A DNA stretch of 64,000 nt, from positions 25,640,942 through 25,704,941 of the forward strand of contig NC_092706.1 of the NCBI RefSeq assembly GCF_964275005.1, in the 5' to 3' direction. Of the stretch, positions 1 through 13,200 are shown piece after piece. This DNA comes from Diadema setosum. Taxonomy: Eukaryota; Echinodermata; Echinoidea; Diadematoida; Diadematidae. Positions within the stretch are counted from its first letter, which is position 1. The number at the start of each line of letters is the position of its first letter. The notes under the pieces were generated by a model. It worked only from the letters and a program-made list of their open reading frames with translations, searched no databases and was not told the DNA's origin. The translations under genes and the position numbers were made by a program.

Positions 1-325
1 TTACAAATTCAAGAGCTACTTGCTGGAATTGAGAGAGATGTTGATAAAAGTATCTGTCCCATTCGTTTGAAGAATTGTCTCGCTGAGGCTTTAGATTATG
101 CCTGGTATGTGGATCCTGTCGCTTCTCAAGGAGGTAATAAAAGAGCTTTTTATATCACACACAAAGACACACACACACATACACATACACACAATGTTCG
201 TGTTATTATACTATTCATTGCCTTTCCATGTCAATTAATCACCTTCTAATGACAGAGAAATTCTCTCTGCAGCAATTTCATTCTCCGAAACTATTACCAC
301 CAAAAATCAATCAAAACAAAACTAG
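1..325 (+). CDS. 3' end of an unrecognised upstream gene (two exons: 1-133 and 273-325)
   Basis: Frame 1 is open from the first base and reads like coding sequence (LQIQELLAGIERDVDK..., then LAEALDYAWYVDPVASQG). A good donor (GAG|GTAATA) follows base 133, leaving phase 1. An acceptor with a pyrimidine tract (TTCTCTCTGCAG) ends at 272. Joining the two gives a short last exon reading ISFSETITTKNQSKQN and a stop at 323-325, with matching phase across a 139-base intron. The N-terminal part lies outside the window. I do not recognise the family; the visible residues look helical and mixed-charge. The alternative, that frame 1 reads on into the CA repeat at 166-195, gives a low-complexity His/Thr run and is less likely. 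The next gene on the same strand begins about 1.1 kb downstream. Confidence 0.45.
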
Positions 326-1200
326 AAGGTTATCAAAGACACTTTAGGTTTCATACATTGTAGTGATAATGACCCGGTAACACTTTCACATTAGATAAGG
401 TGGCGATAATTATCATCCTTTTATCAAGCAGTTTATACTTGGAATTGAAAATGTCTGAAAATCACCTTTTAAGAAGCTTGAAGGGGATGTCTAGTAACTG
501 ATCAGTGGGACTCAGTGGGAATGCTGGGGGATGATTGTTCCAATCCTTATGGTCTTCATTTAAGAGTACGTTATATATCTATTGTTGTGTGAAAATTATT
601 TGCTTCAGAATGGTCTCATATTCAAATAATGTGCAGTTCATTATTAAGATTACCCCGTCATTGTACAGGCATGCTAACCTGGATATATATATCATTTATA
701 TGATATGTAATAATAATTTGAAATATGTAATCATTATATAGTATATATTTATAGTAAATATATCCTTGTAATGACTGTATGAATGATCATACATGTATGT
801 ATGTATGTATAATATATACATGGCTATACATACATCTATGTACCCCTATATACATTATTATATAGAAAAAGACAGACAGACAGACAGACAGACAGAAGCA
901 ATGACAGAGAGAAAGAAAAATCAGAGAGAACAAAAAGGTAAAAGAGATAGGGACATAATTATGAATAAATCAAACTCCTGGCTGTACTTCCTCGCCATAT
1001 CCATTACTGTAGTATATACGCAAACAACGGGGTGATTGTGAAGGCCACCTCCCTTATTATATAGTTCTGTAAATCTCTTCTTCCCCCACTTCAACAAAAC
1101 CGCTCTCGTTCTTACTATTCAATTTCATTGTAATCACATTTTGAATTAAACTGTGGAGTTGAGTTTCGCTTTCATTTCTCGCAGCATACGCGCCATGAAG
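326..1200. other. Intergenic stretch between the upstream gene and the receptor gene
   Basis: I see no coding signal here. Short open frames at 535-741 and 793-1035 are AT-rich or fall on microsatellites. Simple repeats are (ATGT)n near 794-812 and (GACA)n near 870-896. No clear polyadenylation signal for the upstream gene could be picked out. Confidence 0.5.
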
Positions 1201-1204
1201 TGCA

Positions 1205-1240
1205 GGGGTGATTGGCAATCACATCATGTCACGTGACGCA
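1205..1240 (+). promoter_or_regulatory. Candidate proximal promoter motifs of the receptor gene
   Basis: A perfect palindromic E-box, GTCACGTGAC, lies at 1228-1237, about 210 bases before the predicted ATG. An ATTGG (inverted CCAAT box) lies at 1211-1215. The 10-base form is the type bound by bHLH-zip factors of the USF/TFE class. No TATA box or transcription start could be assigned, so this is a position-and-motif argument only. Confidence 0.3.
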
Positions 1241-1448
1241 CGACAGAAGATAGGATGTTTGTGCGCACCAACCAAGCGCAGAACAGGGTGCGGTCGAAAT
1301 GACATGACAATGTCTTTTCTGTGGGCTTTACAAATAAGTTGAATTTGCTGGGATATGCTTCACCTCCTAGTCATAATTTAGACGACGAGAGGTTGATGCG
1401 AAAAATTACTTATTCCTGTTCAGTTTATTCGCTTGTCAAAGAGTGAAC

Positions 1449-1542
1449 ATGTGGAAAGAAGTTATGGCTTTCCGTTTGAAAACGTGGATGCCCATGGTGG
1501 TCGTACTGTCCAATTTTTGGCAAAGTTCATCGTATGTATACA
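1449..1542 (+). CDS. Receptor exon 1: start codon and signal peptide
   Basis: ATG at 1449 opens MWKEVMAFRLKTWMPMVVVL and then SNFWQSSSYVY: charged start, short hydrophobic core (MPMVVVLSNFW), then small polar residues suited to signal peptidase. The donor ACA|GTAAGT follows base 1542 and the exon ends in phase 1. The open frame is only 33 codons, so simple ORF scans miss it. A second in-frame ATG six codons in (MAFRLKTW) could also serve. The 5' UTR limit is not determined. Confidence 0.75.
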
Positions 1543-3167
1543 GTAAGTAGCTCTGCGTTTCATACTTTTTTTTCTGATAGGCATAAATAATTAATTATAG
1601 AGACGATGGAAACATTTCAAATGAAGATATCCAAGCACTGTCATCTGCGGTCAGTTCAACTCCAGAACTTGCAGCTGCTTATAAAAACAGTATTTGAGAT
1701 GAGTTTTTCTTTTTTCAACCAACTACATGCATGGTGTTATATTAAAAATCATGTCCGGTGTAAAAAGTATATCATACAGAGGGTTACCATTTTGATTTCA
1801 GCAAGGCAAGCTGCCGATGTGGGTTTAACACCTGTTTGTCAAACCCTACAAACTCTCGCCTAAATTAATAGCCTCTAAAACGTGATACCTTTGCTCCTCT
1901 CATTTTATTCTGTGAGTCTTTCCAAAAGTTACACACAAACACACACACACACACACTCTCTCTCTCTCTTTCTCGTTTGGTCAATGAAAATTTAAGGAAA
2001 ATTGATTTATGTACTTTAAATCCTGGAAGATAATTTTCTATTAAATGCGTATTTCATCCCTGACTGCAGATCACTCATTCGACTGTTCAACCGACGAATT
2101 CACCGTATGGATGAGGGCAGGCTCAATATTTCAGGTAGCTTCAGAAAGGTGGGATCTAGAAGCACCTGACGGTGAGAGAATGGTCCTACGGTTGCAATCT
2201 GCATTAAATCGGCGAGTTGTAGTAACCGTAAATGATGATATATTAGCCACAACACGCGAAGTTCTACTTTTGAATTTCGCCAAATCTCCGCCCATCATCT
2301 CACTCGGCCACAAATTGAGACTCGGACTATATACATCAACTGACAAAATACGTGCATACGTCTATCCAGTAGTAGTCAACATCGAGGCATCATGTCTACA
2401 AGGTAACTGCTCTTATTGACTTTGTTAGACAAAGCCACATACTCCTCTCTAATACTTGTCTAATGTGAATTTGATATGCAGCTTTGTATGTACGTTTTGA
2501 TATATCATCAACATTGAGGGTTACGCTACATTAATATATCCTTGCAGTGAAGTGGTCTGTCATATTGAACGCTTTAAACAATAAAAAGTTGTAACATTCA
2601 TCACACACACACACACACAAAAAGGAAAATATCACCTTTGGTATTCAATTCAATTCAATTCAATTCAAAGTTTATTTCATTTTTCGACAAAACATGTGTT
2701 TCACTTCATTTAATGACACAGAATAAGGTAAGTAGAACATAGTGAAATGAAAAGACTACAACAATTGAGGACATAGTAATCATACCTTGTATAGTAAGAA
2801 AGAAACAGAAGTGATCAAAGTGAAGTACATGTATACCGTTGCTTTAAGTGCGAAAAATGAAGGGACCCACTAAAAAGACAGAGCTTGTAGTATGTGGGCC
2901 CCTCTGGAGAAGAACATCGATGAAAAGATAAATTGAATCATCGTAGATACAAAAAAAAAATAACAAAGTGGAAGAAGTCTGGAAGCCCACTACAAGTATT
3001 ACAATTATATCTACGGTTTGTTTATTCACCTAAATATCTACGCTATAACGAAATCTGCGGAATTTCCTTATTGTGGCGAGGTACAACTGAGATTATGTAA
3101 CAGCTGTTCTTTGTAATTCAGTCTACCACTTTTACATCATAGTCACAAGACTAAATAAACATCCGTG

Positions 3168-3221
<54 letters not shown>

Positions 3222-6200
3222 GAAACGAGAAAAAAAATGCTTATTACAAGAGCATATTCATGTGAGAAGTAGCTAAGCGTTTTCATCTTCATGCAATGTA
3301 CGAAAGAATATGACATCATCTCATCTACACTGACTGCTAGCAAGGGCCTACTCACAATGCAAAGTCCTTTTGCGTGGTATTTATCATTTCATTTCATTTC
3401 ATTTATTTCATTCTTTCACTCCTTTTCGGCAAACATAACACGAAATGAATCAGAAGATAAAACATAGGCATGTATTTGACTTTACATGGTAGATAATAGT
3501 TAACAAATACAAAATTATACATTCATACCGGCAAAATACAAAGTTATGTCTGGAGGAAAAAAAAAAAGAGAGAATTGAGAGGTCCACTGAAAAACATGCT
3601 TGTAAATTGTGGACCACTCAAAGGATTCTTCATGAGAACATATTTGTTTACAAAGACAGGATAGACCAAAACAGGACAGAACAAGACAGGAGAAACACAC
3701 GACATTACATGACTTGACAGAAGGGTATAGCATTGAAAGTAATAAAGCTCAAAAGAATAATGGAAAGAAAGGAAAGGAAAGAAAGAAAAGGAAACATGAA
3801 AGGAAAAGCCAACACGCTGAACATCGGGATCGAAAGAGGGAATTGAGGTGCTTCAGAGCTCGAGCAGCTGAGTAAAGTTTGTACAAATAAGATAATGTAA
3901 AAAAAAAAAAATACACAAAGATGAATCAAGTGATTGACGAATTAAATGATCGACGATGAACCCTTAGGTTGTAGTGACCAGCTAAGTAATGAATAGTATG
4001 TTATCTTAGTATGAATTCAACAAAAAAAGTTTCAACTTACGCTTAAACAAATTCAAAGATAAAGAGTCTTTTATATCACAGCTTAAAGAATTCCAGAATC
4101 TAGGGCCAGTGTAAATAAATGTATTTTGCGCCAATAAGGTTCTCAGAAGGCGTAAATGAAACTCATTAGATCGCCTGGTGTGATAATTATGAAAAAAAAA
4201 AATGATTTCTTGGAAACATTGAATTAAAGATGCTGGGAAGTGCATTTGTGTGTTGATTAAAAATAAACTGACCCAGCTGAAAGAAAAACAAATGTTTAAT
4301 TTCTAAAATCTTATATTTCACAAATAATGGATCTGCATGAGAATGTGGTGAAACACCACAAATAATACGAGGTGTCTTTTTTGTAATAACAATAGTTTAT
4401 CTAATAATTAAGATAAGGTAATATTAATGAAAAATACAACATCAACAAAGAAGACAACGGGATATCACACTTAAGTCTATTAATAATACCAATATTACGC
4501 GAAATTATTTAATAATGTTAATAATTATGAGGCTTCCACGAAAGTTTATCGTCCTCTGTAATACCGAGAAACTTTATGTGAGATACACGTTCTAAATGAA
4601 CGTCATCAAAATGATATCTTTGCGTAGAACTTCTATAGACTTACTAAATAACATATACTTGGTTTTCTGGCGATTTAGTGATAATTTATGGGCTCTTATC
4701 CATTGAGTCACTTTTTTTTAAATTCAGAATTGACAGTATGGACAAGGGTAAATGGATTTTGGTGGGAGAAAAAATATTTGAATCATCGGCAAAAAGTATA
4801 AAAGAAAGTATGTCGGATGATCTGCAAAAATCATGAATTTGATGAAAAGTAAAGGTCCTAATATCACTAACATACTCAGTGTTTACTAACCTGTATATCC
4901 AGTACTGATGTTCAACACACCAGGCATCGTCACCGAAGTTCATTTTAAGGCATAGCAGTTTATACAGTGTGTGATAGAACTTCATGCGTGTTGTCATTAC
5001 TAGTCTCACTACCACAAGAGCATGAAAATATCCAATGCTACATGTGGTTTGACAATTAAAAAAAAATCAAGGTGATAACTTTAAAAACAAAACTCTAAGT
5101 AACTTAAACACACAGTTAGTAGGTGGATTGTAATGTGTTTGTTAAATCTAAATTTAATACGAAAGTGAAGTTTCTTCATTGGAATACACTTAACAGTTAT
5201 AGAGCCTACATACATAACATATCGATTTCATACATGTACTTACAAAGGACCGTGCAAATGGACAATTTGTTTCTTTGTTTTTCTGGGGCAGGTACGTTAA
5301 AGATTTTTACATATGAATAATTTCGAGAATATGTGAGATATTGAAGTCGTTACTTTTTCTTTTGTTTCTTTACCTTTGGGAGGCACGTAAATAACTGTAC
5401 AGTGAACATGTAAATTGGATATTGAACACAACTTTTTTTGTGTTTCCATTGAGCAGTTATTGCCGAGAGTAGTTAGCCTAAAGCATCGGTTACACCGGAG
5501 CCGAATCAGCTGCGAATCCAACCGAATACACGTATTCGGGTGGATTCGGGATCATTCGATTCCCCTTCCCCGAATAGGCGAATATTCAGGAGAGATTCTG
5601 GAACATTCGTGGAGGGATTCTGCCCGAATACCTGCCCGAATCCATTCGAATCGTTACCCGAATACAGAGCAGAATACAGGCGAATGAGCCGTATTGGCCA
5701 GAATACGGCCGAATAGCAGCCGAATAGGTTCAATGAGCGGCCAGAATAACTCGGGAATATAGCCAGATTAGCAATTCTGCTCTGATTCGGGGCCTATTTG
5801 GAACGTATTCGACTCTGATTCGGGGAGCTCCCCCGAATGAGAGACGAATAGGTTCCGAACCCATCGAATCCATCTGATTCAGGCCATATTCAGACACAAT
5901 CGGTCCAAATTTATTAGAGAGAATTCGGCTTTCGTGTAACCATGGCTTAAAGTTGTTTCCTCCCAACCCCCTCCCATCTTTTCTCCTTGAGGTTTGCAAA
6001 CTGGAGCACACTCTGAGGAGTCTACGCCTTTCAATGTTTCTACAACAGATGAATGGCGCTTTGCAAAGGCTATGAATCATCATCATGATACAAAATGTGC
6101 ATCCATTCTATCAACTACTGACATTTAAGCTGCTGCGAGAAAAAAAAAAATTCCAAAGAAAATAATCAAAATGAATGTCATAATCTTTGTAACGTCTTAA

Positions 6201-6271
6201 AAAGAATATTCTTGTTACGTAAAGAATGCATTGTCATTGAAAAAAAAAATTATTCTTTGATAATAACCTTT

Positions 6272-6307
<36 letters not shown>

Positions 6308-7160
6308 GTCCATCTGTTTTGCCATTCAGGTTCATCATGTATAATAAGGTATGTTTACTTACATGGGGAATTTTTGTCTTATTCGGAGATGCTCAATTAC
6401 CTCATTATTGTATTTGTAGTCCCCATACGTTCATAAAAGGCTGATGAGAAAATCGAATGATATCTCTGTGGCAGATACAAGTACAAAAAATTGGTAATTC
6501 CCTCGTTACGTTCACTCGCAAGCATACACCATTTTATCGCGACACACAATGTAATAAAAAAAATGTTTTTTGAAACAAACACGCACCATTTATCGCGACA
6601 CACAATGTAACAAACATAAATTGTTTATGAAAAATACTGGCGCTTCGAATCATGACAATCTGCAATGCATCTTTAGCACTTCCTTCGTGTTTAGATTAGT
6701 TCTCCTAAAATCCTGACATGGTACATACATGTAATAGGCTACACACAAAAGTTTGTACAAAATCTGTAATTACATATCATGTTTCGTCAATGTTATTACT
6801 AAAAGTATAATACTCATGCATGGTATGTACACCTGTCAATGAGCCTGGGCAGCGACATACTTTATACTCGTCAGGGCTCCCGACCCATCCGCGGTCGTCA
6901 AGGGACAAAGTGAGTCCACTGATCCTACAGACAGATTTATAAATACTAACGTCTTGTTCTCGCTCTTTCTATGTAATAAGCCAGTCTAATTTGAGATTAT
7001 TGATCGCTTACGAAAAACAATAATTATCTAATATGCAAAAGTTTTGCCTTCTTTCCTTAAAGACTTTTGACACGGATGTATAGGCCTACACAATGTCGTG
7101 GTAGTAAGGAAACTTAAAAGTACCTCGTATAATAGTAGCACACACACACACACAAACACG

Positions 7161-7219
<59 letters not shown>

Positions 7220-10200
7220 CATATGTATAGAAACATGATTATGGTGAAAGTATTTCATTCTTCCGGAGAGCCAGAGAAAATGCCACAGTGATGATATAGA
7301 GTTTCCCGGCCAATTTCATTGTTTGACATTTAATTAATATTAGAAGCATTCATTTTCGTCACATTTGCTCAGACATCGAAATACCGTCATTCAATAATCG
7401 TTTTTCTTTGTTCAGATATACTAATTTGGCAACCGATTTCGCAATTGCTTTTCGCATTACAAATCATTAAATGCGGATATATTTTCGACAGTGATAATTC
7501 CACTTCGCTTCATCGTGTCGGTTGCTCTTTCCGGATATTAAAATTAGCTTTTTGGCAAATAAGTTCATAAAATTAGCATTCTAATTAAACACCCAAGATG
7601 CGCATTAAAAAAGTACATGACTTGTAATGCGTAATGGACGTATTTAACATGAAAATGAGTGAAAACTTTAACATGTATTTAAGATATTGATGAAGAGAAC
7701 TATAACTATTTTGGACACTTGTATTGGTGGTTCATTCGAATAACTTCCCTACACTTCGGTACACAGATATGCCTTCTCTGGAACTCATCGGAGAACGTTC
7801 TCCTCTCGAAGGCTTTGTGTTGCAATCAGCTACCAACAGTTTTGTTTGCCGGGAAGGATTTACTGAACACGTTGCTGATTCGATCTGTGGAGAACTTGGT
7901 TTCCCAGCTCATCATACATTTTCCAGAGATAGGGTGCCTTCTAATTCAACGGCAGTCAACTGGATTAAGGCCACAGATTGTCAACAACGTAAGTGAATCT
8001 TTTGGCCCTTGTGTTTGATTAGAGTAAACACAATTATAAAGCTTACTGAAACTGAAACTGAAACTGAAACACAATCTTATGCCATCAGTGAGGTTCTTAG
8101 GAAGTATAAACATAATAAATATGTGGGCTTACATTATGCAGAGTTAGAATGTATACTACCACATATTTTTAATGTTGGAGAGAAAATTGGAACCTTAAAG
8201 ATGTTTATCTGTTACTCGCTGTATTTGTATGATATACAGGGGAGAGCGCTTGATTTTATCTTCTTCTTTTTTAGTCTTACTTTAGGGCCTACGTCTTGAA
8301 ATTGCACTCAAAATGATAATGATTTTCTTGATTTCTGTCTTGCTTATTTGAAAATATTATTTCAAGATAAAATCATCTCAAAAACTCGAAGGAGTTTCCT
8401 ATTTGCAGAAGACATCTGGTCATGGTGCTTTAGGATTTCACGGTCAATTTCAAACTCTTGTCAATCAAATTCATAAAATGGTAATTCATATTCAACAATA
8501 CCATTCGTTTCGTATCTGTTAGTCGTTCAAATTAATACAAACACCAATCGATTTCGTTTTTGCGCGATCAAAAGTGTTAATAAAAGATCAATTTCGTTTA
8601 GAGATACAAATGAAAAAGCGAAAAGAAAGAAGATGGCAACTGACCATTATGTAAACGAAACATAAAGAGTGAATTTTGCCAAAAAAAAATAATGTCATTT
8701 ACCTTGAGTGTTTTTAATTCTGCGAATAAAGGATCTGAATGATCTGGATAACCTGATTTGGTGCATATACGTATAGCTTTCTTTTGTACAAGTAATATAA
8801 TTATCAATGTGACTTTTTGAAGTTGCCCATACAGCGTTGCAATATGAAATGTACCATAATATCAACGAGTTATATAACATAAATAAGATATTCTTAGGGA
8901 CATAATACTTATAGACCGGGGGCCCAGGAGGTTTATTCAACCGAAAAGCGCACAAGCAACTGACCTCATAGGAAGTTTACATGGACCCTGGACATCACAA
9001 AAATGCATTGCTGCCGGGTCTCATCGTTGGCCTTCCCGCCAAAATCACGCAATGTATGACGTCACTTCCGGTTGGCCCTTTTCCCAAATTTTTGACAGTT
9101 TGAGTTGAATGATCATTATTAATATGTCAGTTTCGGCTTCTAAGAGTGTCCTAGATATATTTTATTTGGTATCCAACTATTTTGGAGTATGTATTTACCA
9201 TCTATTTGCCCATTTTCTATGTGGTGATGCTCCTGATGGTGAATATATTCATGGCAATCATTGTCGACGTCGCTGTTTTAGAGAAAATGACACCTAGATT
9301 TTGATCACTTTCGAGAAGATAGTTGTTAATACTCTATAAATATCTTAATCTTGTCTAACGGTTGTAAAAATCTATATCCAGCCCTTGTTGTGATTTGAGA
9401 TAAGTCTAGTCTGTTCAAACATTAAAAAGTATAACCCTTCCACCATTTAGGGCAGCGCCCTCTGTGACCTGAACCTTTGCAACACAAAAAATAAACTTTG
9501 AAACAAAGCATTATTGGACACATGTTGGAGATTAATGTTCGTAATGCGCACAAAAAATTGTATATCTCGTCAGAATATTATAATGTTCTTCACTTAAAGC
9601 TTCTAGATAATTTATGGAAGAGAGTACAGGAACTAGGCAATATCTTAATCTTGTACATGGGCAAACAGTATTTGCATCATTACGACCAAGAGTCAAACTA
9701 AATTCGCAATATTTCGGCACACAACCTTAAGAATGTCTTCGTCATCACTGACGCTTCCATCACTCTCATCGCTTTCATCACTCTCATCGCTTTGCTCACT
9801 CCATGTCACTTCGGATTCCTCATCGTCTCGGTTTGCATTATCTGAAGGACTGAACGATGAGCCTTCGAGAGATGAGGGGACTGCACTTCCTTGGTACCAG
9901 TCTGGCTCAAAGTGCTTCTGGGTAGATTTCCACCCATAGTCTACAAGACTGCCGTGCTGGCTCTCTTCCACATTCTGACGACATTCTGTGCTCATCAGAT
10001 GTGATTTTTAAGTGTTGTGGCACAGAGAGGAAGAGAATTAGTAAATAGCAGATGATCTTATTCAGTCTTGCAAGGGGCAATACCTTTGTCATGTCCACTG
10101 CTCATTCGCTTAAAGACATTGTATAATATCTGGCATCATTTATGTCCGATGTTGCAAAGCCATACAGTGGGCAGATGAAGAATGTGGCAGCTCGAGTATC

Positions 10201-13200
10201 TACTTCCTCGTTTGAGAGAGACTGGAAAGATTTGATGTGTGTTGCACTATTTTCCATCTTTTGATAAGGTTTTACTCTCTCTTTCCTAGAGAAACGCGAA
10301 GTGAAATCGCAACCTGTCGGGGAGACCAATATGTGCATCGGTAATGTCAAGTTGCTTCTCTTCGAGAACTGCTGCAATTTTTGAGACATCAACTTACCTT
10401 TTGTTTTTGCCCGAACCAAAGTCTGATAATTATTTTTCCTTCATTCGACCTGGCACAGTACAGCAAGATGATGAAGACGGCTGTGTCACTGGACCTAACA
10501 AAGATAATGCCCTCTTATTTGCATATTAGCTTCTACATGATGGCCTTGCAAGTGTCTCGGCATATCTGCTAACAGTTGGTCGTTGCTATTCCTCAGTTCT
10601 ACACAGCTTGCGCCATGAGAAACACACCACATTTTCTATCCAATAACCTGTCCATACTGGGGTTTCCTCCATTCCTACATGATATATCTTGCAAACTGTT
10701 CCTTGACTGAAGAACTCTCCAGTAAATCCTTGCCTCTATAGCGCTGAACCTGCTCTGTCCCAGTAATGAAGAATTCATTTGAAATAGAACATTGCAGGTT
10801 TCGATCAGGAGCGTCTCTGGCTCCTTCAGCTGCGTGCACTCTGTGTACTGCTGTTTTAGATCTCTGCGTTTTCTGAGGCAAAGTTTAACATTTTGATTCT
10901 GGGAACTGACTTCAGGAACCTGGAACTGTCAGCTGCACATTCATCTGAAACCCAGTCCGTCTTTTCTACCCTCGTTCAAGTGTTGTTAGGAGAAATTGCC
11001 TCGTTGTCTCACTGGCCACGTTCCTCGATGAGATACTGATGAGCTCAGAAGGACCATCATAGACAAAGGGGTTGTATGTGTTTTTGCCTTTTCCATCGCG
11101 GCCAAATTCATATTGTGTGCCGAGTTCGGTCATATTCACCCTCAATGGTACCATTACAAAAAAAAAAGAAAAAAAAGAAGAATAATTATATGGTTGTCCA
11201 TACTCTTATCTATTGAGATACCAAAAATTAATAATTTAGTACACTCTAAGATGATCATACAGACATGTTATTGATGGTGCTTCTATGGAATCTGTCTCAA
11301 AATTTGGAGAAAATGGCCAAATGCCACAAAAAGAACATGTTGGTGGGTTTTTTTTTACGTTGCAAATTTGATTTGATCAAGATCAAGTGACCATATTTCC
11401 AGCATGCTGTTAAATTTGCAACGGTGCCATTAAGGGTGAATATGAACACGGCACACCATACAACTTCGCCGCAATTGAAAAGGCATTGCTCTCTAGATTT
11501 CTTGAATGATCAGATGAGGCGGTTAGATGGTGCAACTATGTGATATCTGCCAACGAGAGCAGCAGGGAAAGGTCTCAAGACGTAAAGGAAGACGCTGCAC
11601 TGGGTGAACTTTGTGCGAAATACGAGAGCTTCTTCAAAGACAAGTGAGACAACGGGGCAATTTCTCCTAACAGCACTCGAACGAGGGCAGAAAAGACGGA
11701 CTGAGTTTCAAGATGAATGTGCAGCTGCCAGTTCCAGGTTTCTGAAGCCAGTTCCCAGAATCAAAATGTTAAACTTTGTTTCAGAAAACGCAAAGAGGTC
11801 TAAAACAGCAGTAAAAAAGAGTACACGCAACTGAGGGAGCCAGAGACTTTTTTCGGACGTATGCGTATCTGTTGCAGCTGAATCAAGTGATACAATCGAT
11901 CTTCAGCACATTCTTTGCTACCCTCTCACTAAAGTACCTCTTTAGCTGGCCATCAAGTAATTGGGGACACCCCTGAAGACTGAGAAAGCAGCTTTGACAA
12001 GGCTGCTTAAAGGGACTGTGTAGTACTGGTTGAGGTGATAATTCAGGTTTATAACATTCCTAAGTGAGAAAATGAGGAACCTTTTATGAAAAATGAAAGA
12101 GCATGTAATTTTAAAAAGGATTCAACGTTTTTGATGAAAATTGGTTTTCAAATGGCTGAGATATCAAAAAAAGTGATAATACTGTTTTATTATGATCTCT
12201 TTGTTTCACCTTGTTTTTGGATATCTCCAGCCATTTCAAACCCGAGTTTCATCAAGTAAACCTTTGATTCCCCTTTGGATTGCATGCTCTTTGCCATCTC
12301 ACAGAGTGGTTTCTGAATCTCTCGCAAAATGTTAAAGGGCTCATACAGTTTTGGTTGAGACCTAACTTCAGGTTTTTAACATTTTTGGGTGAGATAATGA
12401 GAGTCCTCTTATGAAATATGAAAGAGCATGTAATTCCAAGAGGAATTCAACGTTTATTTGCTGAAAATTGGTCATGAAATTACTGAGATACCTAAAACAG
12501 AGTAATACTAACAAATTGTGGGACCCACATATTATCATGATTGCTTTTTTACTTTGTTTTTGGATGTCTCAGCTATTCTAAAACCGATTTTCATCAAACA
12601 AACTTTCAATTCCTCTTGGAATGGCATGCTCTGTACTATTTCATGAGTGATTTCTTGGTATCTCGCAAAAAGTTTAAAGCCAAATCCTCAGCTCCAACAA
12701 TAATGTACCACCCTTTAAAAGCTAAATCCTCACCTCAACCAGAACTGTATAGTCTCTTTAAACGGCAAAACGAAGAAACAAATTTTCCTGTGATCTCAGC
12801 AAGAATGATTGACGGAGGCATCATCATTCATGAGACAATTCTACAACACAGCAGTTCAACATATGGCCAAGGGTCTCTTGAAGAGACTTTGCTCATGTCG
12901 CGGAGATGAAATTCACTTGGTACTAGACAAAATATACCAATCCCCCTCCATCAAAGATCCTGAGGGAAACCTGCAATGTTCTACCTCTCATGAGTTCTTC
13001 ATTGCTGGGCCAGATCAGGTTCAGCGCCATAGAGGCAAGGATTTACTCAAGAGTTCTTCATTCAAGGAACAGTTCGCATTTCGCAAGATATATCGGAATG
13101 GAGGAAGCCCCAGTATGGACAGGTTATTGGATAGAAAATGTGGTGTGTTTCTCATGGCACAAGCTGTGTAGAACTGAGGAATGCCAACAACCAACTGTAA

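Noticed and set aside
9733..9939. Ser-rich protein on the + strand (SSSSLTLPSLSSLSSLSS)
   Set aside because: Antisense of the Asp/Ser-rich tail of the element gene on the minus strand.
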